Origin: Candidatus Bathyarchaeota archaeon
GTDB taxonomy: Archaea; Thermoproteota; Bathyarchaeia; Bathyarchaeales; UBA233
Direction: 5' to 3'
Assembly (NCBI GenBank): GCA_025057795.1
Contig: JANXEP010000039.1
Location: 1 to 64,000, forward strand
Length of the DNA stretch: 64,000 nucleotides
Shown here: one piece after another, positions 55,481 to 64,000 of the stretch
Layout of the letters: every line of letters begins with the position of its first letter
How positions within the stretch are numbered: position 1 is the stretch's first letter
The notes under the pieces: generated by a model
Seen by the model: only the letters and a program-made list of their open reading frames with translations
What the model was told of the DNA's origin: nothing
Databases searched by the model: none
Position numbers and translations under genes: made by a program

Positions 55481-56695
55481 ATGGAGAACTGCCAAGACGC
55501 AGTTGTTATTGGAGGGGGGCCATGTGGCTCATTTAGCGCGCTGCACATCGCGAAAAAAGAAGTCAAAGTAACCGTCTTTGAGGAACACCGTGAAATTGGC
55601 GTTCCATCACACTGCGCTGGTCACGTTAGCGTCAAGGGCTTAAAACGTTTAGGGCTTTACCCGTTACCAAACGAAATTGTTGAAAACATTTTTTACGGAG
55701 CAAAAATTTATTCCCCATGTGGTTTCGAATTTTTAATTCGATCTGGTTCGCCGGTAACATGTGCGATTAATCGCACGTTATTCGACAAACACGTTGCAAG
55801 GCTGGCAGAAAAATCAGGGGTACATTACCATCTAAATTCCCGAGTTGAGTCCTTAAACATGGAGGGCTCGTGCGTTACGGGTGTAAATGTCCGGCGAAAT
55901 GGCAAAACCGTAAAAGTGCCAGCTAAAGTTGTCTTGGATGCTGAGGGATTACCCGCAAGAATGCTAAAGCAGACGGGGTTAACCCCGCCAAAAAGCAGTG
56001 GAATTGTCAAGGGCTTTCAAGCGGAAGTTGAAAACGTTAAGGACGTTGAACAAGAATTTGTCGAAGTCTTCTTTGGAAAATCTTACGCGCCAGGCTTCTA
56101 CGCTTGGCTCATACCAAAGCGCAATAACAGAGCCAAAGTTGGACTAGCCGCCAAAGAGGGAAACCCAAAAGAACTTCTACAAAAACTTATGAAAAAACAT
56201 CCAGCGGCCTCTCAAAAACTGAGGGGGGCAAAAATCCTCAAAGGAGCTTTTCACCCGATAACCCTGGGCGGGCCCATTTCTAAAGCATATTTGAATGGTT
56301 TTCTAGTGGTTGGCGATGCAGCTTCCCATGTGAAGCCAACAACAGGTGGCGGGTTAATTCTGGGTTTGAACTGTGCAAAAATCGCAGCCGAGGTTGTTTC
56401 CGAAGCCCTAAAAAGGGGCGACTTTTCATCTGAATTTTTATCCACTTATCAGAAACGTTTTATGAAGCTTTTAGGTTTTGATATGAACGTTATGCTTTGG
56501 ATAAGAAAAATGTTGGATAAAACGTCAGACAAAAAATTAGATGCCATAATGAATTTTTATAGAAGAATTTGCTTAGAAAAAACTATAGGCAACTTGGAGG
56601 AAATAGATTTTCAAGGCAGAGCAATTCTTAAAAAAGTAAAAAGCCCTAAAGTTCTGGCCGCTATAGCCTATTTTTTATCACTTATTTATTTGTAG
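55481..56695 (+). CDS. Geranylgeranyl reductase family flavoprotein
   Basis: About 404 residues from ATG 55481. FAD site VVIGGGPCGSFSALHIAKKE, VFEEHREIGVPSHCAGHVS typical of archaeal digeranylgeranylglycerophospholipid reductases, and VGDAASHVKPTTGGGLILGL. The family reduces double bonds of isoprenoid chains in archaeal membrane lipids. The substrate (lipid or other isoprenoid) is inferred. Confidence 0.88.
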   Translation: MENCQDAVVIGGGPCGSFSALHIAKKEVKVTVFEEHREIGVPSHCAGHVSVKGLKRLGLYPLPNEIVENIFYGAKIYSPCGFEFLIRSGSPVTCAINRTLFDKHVARLAEKSGVHYHLNSRVESLNMEGSCVTGVNVRRNGKTVKVPAKVVLDAEGLPARMLKQTGLTPPKSSGIVKGFQAEVENVKDVEQEFVEVFFGKSYAPGFYAWLIPKRNNRAKVGLAAKEGNPKELLQKLMKKHPAASQKLRGAKILKGAFHPITLGGPISKAYLNGFLVVGDAASHVKPTTGGGLILGLNCAKIAAEVVSEALKRGDFSSEFLSTYQKRFMKLLGFDMNVMLWIRKMLDKTSDKKLDAIMNFYRRICLEKTIGNLEEIDFQGRAILKKVKSPKVLAAIAYFLSLIYL

Positions 56696-56741
56696 ATGGT
56701 TAGAGTTTGTTACCACTAAAATGAGAAATGAGGAGGATGAC

Positions 56742-57104
56742 ATGGCTAAGTTCCAATTTAAGCAGGTTATAGTTTTCCGGTCTGACTTAAAACTGAGCAA
56801 GGGGAAAATAGCTGCACAAGCAGGACACGCAGCGGTTTCAGCGGCAGAAGAAGCACGAAAAAATAACAGGGACTGGTGGAAGGCTTGGATGGCGGAAGGG
56901 CAAGCCAAAATAGTGGTTAAGGTTAAGGGCGAAAAAGAGTTGCTGGAATTGGAAAAGCAAGCTAAGGAATCAGTTTTGCCATGCGCATTAATAGTTGATA
57001 GGGGACTAACAGAAATCCCGCCGGGAACAATAACGTGTCTGGGGATAGGCCCGGCGCCAGCGGAAAAAATAGACAAGATAACAGGCGTGCTTCCGCTATT
57101 ATAG
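56742..57104 (+). CDS. pth2: Peptidyl-tRNA hydrolase Pth2
   Basis: 120 residues. Pth2 motifs: KQVIVFRSDLKLSKGKIAAQ (first part KQVIVFRSDLKLSKGK), AGHAAVSAAEEA, LVDRGLTEIPPGTITCLGIGP split across residues 88-110. The ATG at 56742 has GAGGAGGATG just upstream. It frees tRNA from prematurely released peptidyl-tRNA. Followed by truD after 15 bases. Confidence 0.94.
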   Translation: MAKFQFKQVIVFRSDLKLSKGKIAAQAGHAAVSAAEEARKNNRDWWKAWMAEGQAKIVVKVKGEKELLELEKQAKESVLPCALIVDRGLTEIPPGTITCLGIGPAPAEKIDKITGVLPLL

Positions 57105-57119
57105 GAAGGAATAAATGCT

Positions 57120-58493
57120 TTGGGTATTCCAAAAGTTGAGAAAGAAATGGGTATAGAGGTTTATGCAACAAAATCGCATGGAATAGGCGGAATCATTAAA
57201 CATTTTGCAGAAGACTTTATTGTTGAAGAGATACTGGTAAACGGCTCTAAGGCGGAGGTACGAAAGCCGGAGAGTTGCGTTTCAGGTTCTCCACCTTTAC
57301 GGGAACCTTACCTTCTTTGCATCCTAATAAAACATGGAAAGGACACCTTTCTAACCCTTAAAGCCATAGCCAGACAGTTGGGCATAAGCGCTGATCGCGT
57401 TCAAATAGCAGGCATTAAAGACACAAAGGCCATCACAGCCCAGCATGTAACGCTAGAGGGAGTTTCCGTTGAAGACATCCAAAAAGTTTCGTTTGAAGGG
57501 GTTGAAATTTACCCGATTGGCTATTTTCGTACACAAATTTCGCCTTATTACCTTTTTGGGAACAGTTTCCAAGTGATAATCAGAAACGTCAGGCATTCAA
57601 GGTCAACCATTGAAAGGCGTGTAACAAGAATCATGGAGGAAATACGGAGTATTGGTGGTATTCCAAACTTTTTTGGCCATCAAAGGTTTGGCACGACACG
57701 TCCCATAACTCACCTTGCTGGAAAGGCCCTTATACAGGGAAACTTTGAAAGGGCAGCCATGCTCTTTCTTGCGAAACCATCTCCGAATGAGCATCCGGAA
57801 TCCAGACAAGCCCGCGAAAGCCTTTGGACGACCCGCGACTTCAAACAAGCGCTGAAAGATTTCCCAAAAAAGCTTCATTATGAAAGGATAATGCTAAAGC
57901 ACCTAGCTAAAAACCCAAAAGATTTTATTGGCGCATTTAGAAGGCTTCCCAAAAAGCTTCTAAGCCTTTTCCCACAAGCCTACCAGTCCTACCTTTTTAA
58001 TAAATTTTTAAGCGCAAGAATTTCCCGTGGATTACGGCTTAACAAGGCTGAAATCGGGGACTACGTTGTGAGGGTTGAACCTTCCGGTTTACCTGCCATA
58101 AATATCTATGAAACTGTGCGCGAAACCACATTGCTTGAAATCAACGACGCCGTCAAAGCTGGAAAAATGCGGGTGGCCCTCCCACTCGTTGGTTTCAAGC
58201 AGCAATTATCAAAGGGCATTCAAGGGGAAATTGAAAAGCAAGTTTTAGATGAGGAAGGAATCTCCTTGGAAAATTTCAAGATTGAAGAAATGCCAGAATT
58301 AAGCATGAAAGGTGGACTGAGGGCGGCCCTAGCCCCCTTAAATGATTTTTGGCTTGGCGAAATATCAAAAGACAGCGCTAACCCATCAAAATTAAAGGTT
58401 AAAGTAGGCTTTACGCTCCACCGTGGATCTTACGCCACAATTTTCCTCAGAGAGGTTATGAAGAACCGCAATCCCGTTAAATCAGGATTTTGA
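57120..58493 (+). CDS. truD: tRNA pseudouridine synthase TruD
   Basis: 457 residues with TTG start after GGAAGGA; ATG 57147 is an alternative. TruD signatures: DFIVEEI, the catalytic-Asp segment AGIKDTKAITAQHVTL, and NFFGHQRFGTTRPITHL. The C-terminal TRUD insertion is present. It makes Psi13 (and in some archaea Psi35) in tRNA. Operon with pth2. Confidence 0.94.
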   Translation: MGIPKVEKEMGIEVYATKSHGIGGIIKHFAEDFIVEEILVNGSKAEVRKPESCVSGSPPLREPYLLCILIKHGKDTFLTLKAIARQLGISADRVQIAGIKDTKAITAQHVTLEGVSVEDIQKVSFEGVEIYPIGYFRTQISPYYLFGNSFQVIIRNVRHSRSTIERRVTRIMEEIRSIGGIPNFFGHQRFGTTRPITHLAGKALIQGNFERAAMLFLAKPSPNEHPESRQARESLWTTRDFKQALKDFPKKLHYERIMLKHLAKNPKDFIGAFRRLPKKLLSLFPQAYQSYLFNKFLSARISRGLRLNKAEIGDYVVRVEPSGLPAINIYETVRETTLLEINDAVKAGKMRVALPLVGFKQQLSKGIQGEIEKQVLDEEGISLENFKIEEMPELSMKGGLRAALAPLNDFWLGEISKDSANPSKLKVKVGFTLHRGSYATIFLREVMKNRNPVKSGF

Positions 58494-58506
58494 AAACATT
58501 GTTAGG

Positions 58507-59685
58507 TTAAAATGTTTGGACCACTTTCTCCGCATTTAATATGAGCTCGCTTTTCCTCTCGGAGGGCACTATCACGCTTGCCGCGTACTGGTGTCCGTCA
58601 GCTATCCCAAAGCCTTCAGAAGCCTTGTCCAGAAGGTTCACCGCGCCCGGCAGCCTTCTCTTATCAATTTGCTGCTGCATTTGCCTAGGAACTCTTACAG
58701 AAGCTTTAGCAAAGCTTCCTTTTAACCTGCCCCATTTGGGAATCTCTGGAGGGACGTTAACAAAGCCTAGAATATACTTGTTAGGCCTTATGAGGCGTGT
58801 TTGATATGAGAGGAAGGAGCAGAATTGTCCGATGACTTTTGTTCCCATCCCAGCGTACATATCTCCAGCATCAAACCATTGGATGTGCTCTGTTTCCTTG
58901 AGTCTCTCACGGTAAAGCCTTCCCAAAACCCTTCGATTAGCTTCTTTACGCCTATCCTCTAAAACCTTAATTTTTCCTTCTACTTCCTGACTTATTCCTT
59001 CCAAGCACGCACCTATTCCAAGGTCTGGTCCTCCATCATAATAGCCGACAGCTCCCAAAATTTGAAGTTTCGAAAAGAAAGCGTCTAAATTTATGTTCAG
59101 CTTTGCAACGCTGAAGGTTTTCCCCTTTCTGTTGATTCTCCCATTCTTTATTGCTTCTTCAAGAATTATTTTATTTATGGACTGGTACCCGTCTGGGATT
59201 TCGAAACTTCCGACAAGGGCTAAATAATCTAGGTCGGAATTGCCTTCGTTTAAAGCCTTTGCAAAAAGGTAACAGCATGTAGCCCCGGAAAAGTCTGTTT
59301 CCCCCTTAAACCCGAAGTTTTCGAGGTTTAAATCTAACACCCTTGGATCCTTCGGCAGTTTTGGATCGTGATGGTCTAGAATAATGGTTAGGTTCCTTCC
59401 TTTATTAAGTTCAGAGATTAGATCTGCATGAGATGAACCTATATCAGCATAAAATATGATGCGCCCATTTTTTGAGTGTATGTCAGATATTACTTCTGTG
59501 TAAATTTTCTCCAAGCAAAAAGTATTGGCGTTTAATCCCTCCCGCTCCAGAGCCCTTTTTATTATCGCAGCTGAGCATAAGCCATCCGCATCATCATGGT
59601 GAATGATTAGAATATCCTCTGCCTTTACGCTCTTAAACGTTACAACCGTTTGTTCGGCGTACCGTTTAAAATCCTGCAGGAACAC
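58507..59685 (-). CDS. DHH/RecJ-like phosphoesterase
   Basis: 392 residues. DHH-type metal motifs HHDDADGLCSA (residues about 29-39), DIGSSHADL, and LDHHDPK, and a C-terminal DHHA1 region with GIADGHQYAASVIV. Similar archaeal proteins act as RecJ-like nucleases or as GINS-associated nuclease relatives; whether this one binds the replisome cannot be read from sequence. Converges with truD. Confidence 0.85.
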   Translation of the reverse strand: MFLQDFKRYAEQTVVTFKSVKAEDILIIHHDDADGLCSAAIIKRALEREGLNANTFCLEKIYTEVISDIHSKNGRIIFYADIGSSHADLISELNKGRNLTIILDHHDPKLPKDPRVLDLNLENFGFKGETDFSGATCCYLFAKALNEGNSDLDYLALVGSFEIPDGYQSINKIILEEAIKNGRINRKGKTFSVAKLNINLDAFFSKLQILGAVGYYDGGPDLGIGACLEGISQEVEGKIKVLEDRRKEANRRVLGRLYRERLKETEHIQWFDAGDMYAGMGTKVIGQFCSFLSYQTRLIRPNKYILGFVNVPPEIPKWGRLKGSFAKASVRVPRQMQQQIDKRRLPGAVNLLDKASEGFGIADGHQYAASVIVPSERKSELILNAEKVVQTF

Positions 59686-59832
59686 CTAAACCCCTATCCC
59701 AATGTTTTAAACAATTGTTTAAAAATCTGACGAGTTATTAATCCAACGTTTTTGCCAGTTCCACGTCTTTTGAATCGATCCTATTGTAGATTACAACCCC
59801 TAGGTATTTTCCGATGTAGAAAGGGATAGCAA

Positions 59833-59845
59833 AATATATATTTAT
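59833..59845 (+). promoter_or_regulatory. TATA box of the MAT gene
   Basis: AAATATATATTTA, 40 bases before the start codon at 59885. A GGAGG-type ribosome-binding site lies at 59874-59878. Both support the TTG at 59885 as the start. Confidence 0.55.
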
Positions 59846-59884
59846 TTTGCATAACAGTTGAAACCTTGCGTGTGGAGGCATAAC

Positions 59885-61093
59885 TTGCGAAACATAATAG
59901 TTGAAAATCTGAAACAAACTCCCCTAGAAAAGCAGAGGATAGAGATTGTTGAGAGAAAAGGCCTAGGTCACCCCGACTACATCTGTGACGCGGTGATGGA
60001 GAATATTTCTTTAAAACTGAGTGGAGAATACTTGGAAAAAGCAGGCACAATACTACATCATAACGTGGATAAATGCCTTCTAGTAGCCGGCCAATCTGAG
60101 AACAAGTTTGGCGGCGGTTTTGTAAAGCAGCCAATGCTATTCGTTTTTGGGGATAGGGCAACAACAGAGTTTGACGGTGTGAAAATTGATGTGGAAGGAA
60201 TATCCATCAATGTTGCGAAGGAATGGTTTAAAAAGAATATGCGGTTTGTAGATCCGGAAAGGCATGTAAGATATCAGGTGGAACTAAAACAGGGTTCAGC
60301 CGGCCTTGTGGACATCTTCAAAAGGAAAGGAAGAGTGTTAGGGGCTAATGATACATCCGCGGCTGTGGGCTATGCACCAATGACTAAAACCGAGAAAATA
60401 GTGTTGAGGACTGAACAGTTTCTAAACTCGAAAGATTTTAAGCAGAGGTTTCCAGAATCTGGAGAGGACATAAAAGTCATGGGCTATAGAAACAACAATA
60501 ACCTAAACTTGACGATTTCGATGGCTTTCGTAGACCGTTACATAAGCAGCGAAGATGACTATTTTGATAAAAAGGCAAAGATATTGGAGGAAATCGTCAA
60601 GTTTGTGCATGCAAACACGGATTTTGACGACGTTAGCGTTCAATTGAACACTTTGGATGCGCGTGGCAGAGGATTGGACGGGCTATACTTAACAGTTTTG
60701 GGCACAAGCGCAGACAGCGGCGATTCTGGGCAAGTGGGTAGAGGAAACCGTGTAAACGGGTTAATATCGTTAAATAGGCCATTTTGCTCGGAAGCAGCGG
60801 CTGGCAAAAACCCGATAAGTCATGTCGGAAAAATTTATAACGCTTTAACTTTTAGGGTTGCTCAACATGTTTATGAAGAAGTCCCAGAAATTGAGGAAGT
60901 TTACATATGGCTTTTAAGCAAGATTGGGCAGCCCATAGATCAACCCGCCATAGCCGCAGCCCAAGTCGTTATGAAAGGCAACAACTCCATTGAGAATGTT
61001 AGGAAAAAAATAGCCGCAATATTGGATTATGAGCTTGAAAACATAGACAAATTCTGCATGGAGTTGGCGCAGGGAAAAATATCGATTTGCTAG
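59885..61093 (+). CDS. mat: Archaeal S-adenosylmethionine synthetase
   Basis: 402 residues from TTG 59885 ([12 protein letters not shown]), the usual archaeal MAT length. Signatures: [24 protein letters not shown]-type loop [37 protein letters not shown] and [21 protein letters not shown] split over residues 270-295. It makes SAM from methionine and ATP, supplying the many methyltransferases and the radical SAM enzyme nearby. Confidence 0.95.
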   Translation: MRNIIVENLKQTPLEKQRIEIVERKGLGHPDYICDAVMENISLKLSGEYLEKAGTILHHNVDKCLLVAGQSENKFGGGFVKQPMLFVFGDRATTEFDGVKIDVEGISINVAKEWFKKNMRFVDPERHVRYQVELKQGSAGLVDIFKRKGRVLGANDTSAAVGYAPMTKTEKIVLRTEQFLNSKDFKQRFPESGEDIKVMGYRNNNNLNLTISMAFVDRYISSEDDYFDKKAKILEEIVKFVHANTDFDDVSVQLNTLDARGRGLDGLYLTVLGTSADSGDSGQVGRGNRVNGLISLNRPFCSEAAAGKNPISHVGKIYNALTFRVAQHVYEEVPEIEEVYIWLLSKIGQPIDQPAIAAAQVVMKGNNSIENVRKKIAAILDYELENIDKFCMELAQGKISIC

Positions 61094-61188
61094 AGCAGAT
61101 GCTGCAAACCAAACAAATATCCCTTTACGTTTATTTAAAAACCACGCAATTTTTAATAATTGAGTGAGTAAATATACTGTGAAAACCT

Positions 61189-61818
61189 ATGCCGTTTAGT
61201 ATTAAAAAATTTTTAGAGAAAGTTGCAGGTGAAAGGGCTCCTGGGCCAGCCCCAACATTTTCAGTTCTTCACATAATGCGCACGTTGGAGCTGGTCGCTG
61301 AGAAACCCATAGGTCGCGGTAAACTTGCTGAAGAACTAAAGATTGGGGAGGGGGCAGTGCGTACAATAATTAATAGGCTAAAGAGCAATAGGCTGCTTTC
61401 GACATCAAAGACGGGGTGCATCCTTACAGATAAAGGATTGAAGCTTTATGAGGAATACCGAAAAACCTTTGGCGGAAAAGTTGAAATTGTAAAGGACAAG
61501 CTGATACCTGCAAACTACAATTTTGCATTGTTAGTTAAGAACTGCGGGCACAAAATTAAATCCGGCATGGAGCAACGTGACGCCGCAGTGAAAATTGGGG
61601 CTGAAGGTGCTGCAGCGATGGTGTTCAAGAACGGGCGCCTAGTTATTCCTTCAGCGAGTAATAATGCTGAAAGAGACTTTCCACTCCTTACTGAGCAGTT
61701 AATTAGGCTTCTAAAGCCTGAAGAAAACGATGCGATAATAATAGGGGGCGCTGAAAGTTTAGATTTGGCTCGCTACGGAGCTATGGCTGCAGCATGGACT
61801 CTCTTGGATGACTGTTAA
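61189..61818 (+). CDS. DUF4443-type winged-helix protein
   Basis: 209 residues. N-terminal winged helix (LHIMRTLELVAEKPIGRGKLAEELKIGEGAVRTIINRLK region, about 28-75), then a ligand-binding-like C-terminal domain with YNFALLVKNCGHKIKSGMEQRD and DAIIIGGAESLDLARYGAMAAA. It matches DUF4443, found mostly in TACK archaea. Probably a transcription regulator or sensor; ligand unknown. Confidence 0.82.
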   Translation: MPFSIKKFLEKVAGERAPGPAPTFSVLHIMRTLELVAEKPIGRGKLAEELKIGEGAVRTIINRLKSNRLLSTSKTGCILTDKGLKLYEEYRKTFGGKVEIVKDKLIPANYNFALLVKNCGHKIKSGMEQRDAAVKIGAEGAAAMVFKNGRLVIPSASNNAERDFPLLTEQLIRLLKPEENDAIIIGGAESLDLARYGAMAAAWTLLDDC

Positions 61819-61826
61819 ATGTTGAT

Positions 61827-62588
61827 TTAGTAGGTGAATTTATCTCCCTTTGCAAGTATGCGTTCCAAGGCCATGTTGAAGTTTACCATTCCATCGTTAG
61901 TTTTTGCTGATACAGGTATTAAGAGAAATCTTAAACCTAGTTGGTAAATTGCCTTAGCCATGTTCCTACTTAGAAGCCGTTTTGTCCCTTCAAGTTTTTG
62001 TTCGATGGCGCTTTCCAAGGCTTTTGGGTTGGCAGACCAGCCCACAATCTTGTTGACCTCGTCCTCTGGAAGTAAATCGCACTTTGAGAGAACGTGAAGC
62101 TGAGGGAGGAAGAAACGGTTGTAAACAGCTGCTGAAAGGAAAAGGTTTGACACGTAGTTTAACGGATTCAGCGAGAAGACAGCGTCAAAAAGGTATACTA
62201 TGGCTTTCGGCTCCTTTGTAAGCTCGCTTGCGATGAACGGGCCACTGGCTCTAAAGGCAAATAGTTCCATCTGCCCCGGAGTGTCGACTAAAACGATGTC
62301 TGACTTTAAGTCTTCAACTTCCTTTGAAATTTCTTCAATTTCCTCTGCAAGCAAATCGGCAGCCATTATTAGGGCACCGTTAGGTCCAAGGCCATACTCG
62401 TCCATAAGTTCTTCAACGTTCACGTAGTCGCGAGCGTCAACGTCCGGCGAATAGGGAAGCGTTAATGCGCCTGGATCCAAATTTACGATTGCAACATCCT
62501 GCTTGGACAGCTTTAACCATTCGCTAAAAGCTGCTGCGAGCAGAGATTTGCCGGATCCCGCTGTTCCAATGATAAATACAATAAACAT
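61827..62588 (-). CDS. GPN-loop GTPase
   Basis: 253 residues. P-loop GTAGSGKSLLAAAFS, the Gly-Pro-Asn insert LGPNGALIMAA near 70, G3 DTPGQMELF, and LSKCDLL as G4. Same family as PAB0955 and eukaryotic Gpn1-3, which help RNA polymerase II assembly. Archaeal role unknown. Converges with the DUF4443 gene. Confidence 0.93.
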   Translation of the reverse strand: MFIVFIIGTAGSGKSLLAAAFSEWLKLSKQDVAIVNLDPGALTLPYSPDVDARDYVNVEELMDEYGLGPNGALIMAADLLAEEIEEISKEVEDLKSDIVLVDTPGQMELFAFRASGPFIASELTKEPKAIVYLFDAVFSLNPLNYVSNLFLSAAVYNRFFLPQLHVLSKCDLLPEDEVNKIVGWSANPKALESAIEQKLEGTKRLLSRNMAKAIYQLGLRFLLIPVSAKTNDGMVNFNMALERILAKGDKFTY

Positions 62589-62648
62589 TTACATCACTGT
62601 TTGAATGAAACTCGTAAGATAAAACGGAACTTAACGGTAAAGCCTTTT

Positions 62649-63794
62649 CTATTTTAATGGTGGGATTTCAGGAATTTTTGCTTCCTCTACACCGGAGTAA
62701 CCTTGCCTTGTCATGAGGTATGCCACAGTTCCTGCGCAGATAATGGCGATAATAACCACGAGAAAAGCTATGAAAAAACCTGATAGAACGGTTACGGTTA
62801 TTATTGGACTATCTGCCCCTGTATAGTTGCTGTCCCCGAACCAGCTTGCACGAATGTAGTAAGAACCAGCTTCATTAGCATTTAGGACGTAGGTAAAAGC
62901 TCCATTGAAGTCTGTTGTTACAGTTGCTAACATGTTCCATGGAGAGCCGCCGATTTTGACGTAGATTGTTACTGTTTTATTTTGCATGTTTGGCGAAAGC
63001 TGCCCGGAAAACGTGACGGAGCTTCCTTGAAAGACGAAGGTAGCTGAAGCGGTCAAAGTTATAGTCGAAGGGGATAGTGGCGCATAGCTTGCCGAAACTT
63101 GTCCTGGAGACCATTTTTCACAGTTTTCAAGGGTGATTATGTATGCCTCTTTATGCCTTAAATCTTGGGGGCACTCTCCAACCCTCCAGCCGCCTTCCAA
63201 GCCTTCTCCGGTGCATTCAGCTATATAGTACCGGACCCCTTTGTGGGTTACATAAAAGGCAGGGGTTCTTGCATCCTTTGGCGCGTGCGATAGATGGACG
63301 CCGATGTTCATGTGGGCTTGTTTCTCGTAATAAAGGAGTACAACGTCAAGTCCTCCGGCTTTCATTATTGAAGCTGCGACATAGCTGAACAGGTCGCAAT
63401 CCCCGCTGTTTTCGACGAGGGTTTCTATGGGATATTTTGGGGGCTGGGTTGCCGTGTAAGGTATTTGGTGCACAATCATTAAAACTCCATTCGCGAAGCT
63501 TTCCTCGTCGTTTTGATAAATTTCTAACAGTTTATTGGCTATAGGCTTCAAAGCATTTGGGGTGACAAAAATAGCAAAGTCCTCGATAAAAATTTGTTTA
63601 TGGCTTTTTTCACGGTAATATTCATACAGGGATTGAGGAACCGCCACATTAAGCGTATACTCGGCGGAACCGTCTGGGTCGCCTATTATTTTGTAGGATA
63701 GGCTGTAGCCGTCGGAAAGCCCCGGCGGAGTTAGATATAAAACAGCAATTAAAGTCGCCAGGAGTATAACTGCCTTGGCAATTTTCCGCGTCAT
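62649..63794 (-). CDS. Secreted transglutaminase-like protein with Ig-like domain and C-terminal anchor
   Basis: 381 residues. Signal peptide at 1-30 (KAVILLATLIAVLYLTPPG). Transglutaminase-like core: the Cys in ENSGDCDLFSYVAASI near residue 133, with His in QAHMNIGVHLS and an Asp further on. Ig-like/Big domain about 245-335 (STITLTASATFVFQGSSVTFSG). C-terminal membrane helix about 340-365 (GFFIAFLVVIIAIICAGTVAYL) with a short cytoplasmic tail. Faces outside the cell. Probably a surface protease or cross-linking enzyme; substrate unknown. Confidence 0.82.
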   Translation of the reverse strand: MTRKIAKAVILLATLIAVLYLTPPGLSDGYSLSYKIIGDPDGSAEYTLNVAVPQSLYEYYREKSHKQIFIEDFAIFVTPNALKPIANKLLEIYQNDEESFANGVLMIVHQIPYTATQPPKYPIETLVENSGDCDLFSYVAASIMKAGGLDVVLLYYEKQAHMNIGVHLSHAPKDARTPAFYVTHKGVRYYIAECTGEGLEGGWRVGECPQDLRHKEAYIITLENCEKWSPGQVSASYAPLSPSTITLTASATFVFQGSSVTFSGQLSPNMQNKTVTIYVKIGGSPWNMLATVTTDFNGAFTYVLNANEAGSYYIRASWFGDSNYTGADSPIITVTVLSGFFIAFLVVIIAIICAGTVAYLMTRQGYSGVEEAKIPEIPPLK

Positions 63795-64000
63795 CTCTGT
63801 TCAGAAAATCGTTTGATTTTCGGGTTTATGGCTATTGTGAAGCATAAATTAGTAGCGATAATTGAATTTGACGGTTGCTTCAGGCACCCGGACTTTCAAT
63901 CATCTTGTGTCAGCGTCTAGCCTGTCCTTCATTGCAACCAGAAGATTTAATGTTTTATTATGGATAAAGATTTCTTTGCACTGTTTAAACCTTAACTTTT

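Overview
This looks like a chromosomal segment from a TACK-group archaeon, most likely Bathyarchaeia or a close relative. The evidence is an archaeal 23S rRNA 3' end, eukaryote-type ribosomal proteins eL14 and eS26, Cbf5, TrmY, Trm5, Cdc48, aEF1-beta, FEN1, TIP49, CDP-alcohol transferase and geranylgeranyl reductase lipid genes, TATA-type promoters, and bulge-helix-bulge (BHB) introns. The lineage call is an inference from gene content, not a phylogeny. The organism looks like an anaerobic heterotroph: two tungsten-type aldehyde:ferredoxin oxidoreductases, two molybdenum hydroxylase clusters, an ADP-forming acetyl-CoA synthetase pair and a branched-chain-type ABC importer fit amino-acid or carboxylate fermentation with ATP made from acyl-CoA.

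Layout. 1-8.9 kb: 23S rRNA end, MarC, AOR with a MoaD-like protein, TrmY, TIP49, AmrS and ThiL. 9.0-19 kb: tRNA-Thr, then a selenium island. A minus-strand operon runs from 15.2 to 9.2 kb: a two-gene YedE-type transporter, a TusA/YedF-like protein, a DUF3343 protein, a YjeF-C/ribokinase-like protein, SelD and a PSTK-SelB fusion. A divergent LysR regulator, a UGSC-family protein and a divergent thioredoxin reductase follow. SelD and the UGSC protein each have an in-frame UGA exactly where the family carries selenocysteine. 19-33 kb: molybdenum hydroxylase, ACD subunits, tRNA-Ser with a small intron, Liv ABC transporter, DUF169 and a second AOR. 33-36.7 kb: methyltransferase, cbf5 with a 21-nt BHB intron, eL14, M20 peptidase, Mth938-like protein. 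36.9-42 kb: a three-gene molybdenum hydroxylase whose FAD subunit has an NADPH-oxidoreductase module inserted in it. 42-43.3 kb: a gene-poor patch with a frameshifted beta-helix pseudogene, tRNA-Leu and an orphan coding fragment. 43-64 kb: mainly housekeeping and information-processing genes, including a pcm gene interrupted by a 33-nt insertion that folds as a BHB-like intron.

How it works together. The selenium island would import selenium (YedE), handle it (TusA/DUF3343), activate it (SelD), phosphorylate Ser-tRNA(Sec) and deliver the finished Sec-tRNA (PSTK-SelB). The products visible here are SelD itself and the UGSC protein. SepSecS, tRNA-Sec and a clear SECIS element were not found in this window. 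The most novel items are the PSTK-SelB fusion, the pcm intron, the selenocysteine UGSC protein with a long C-terminal domain, and the nested FAD/NfnB-like fusion.
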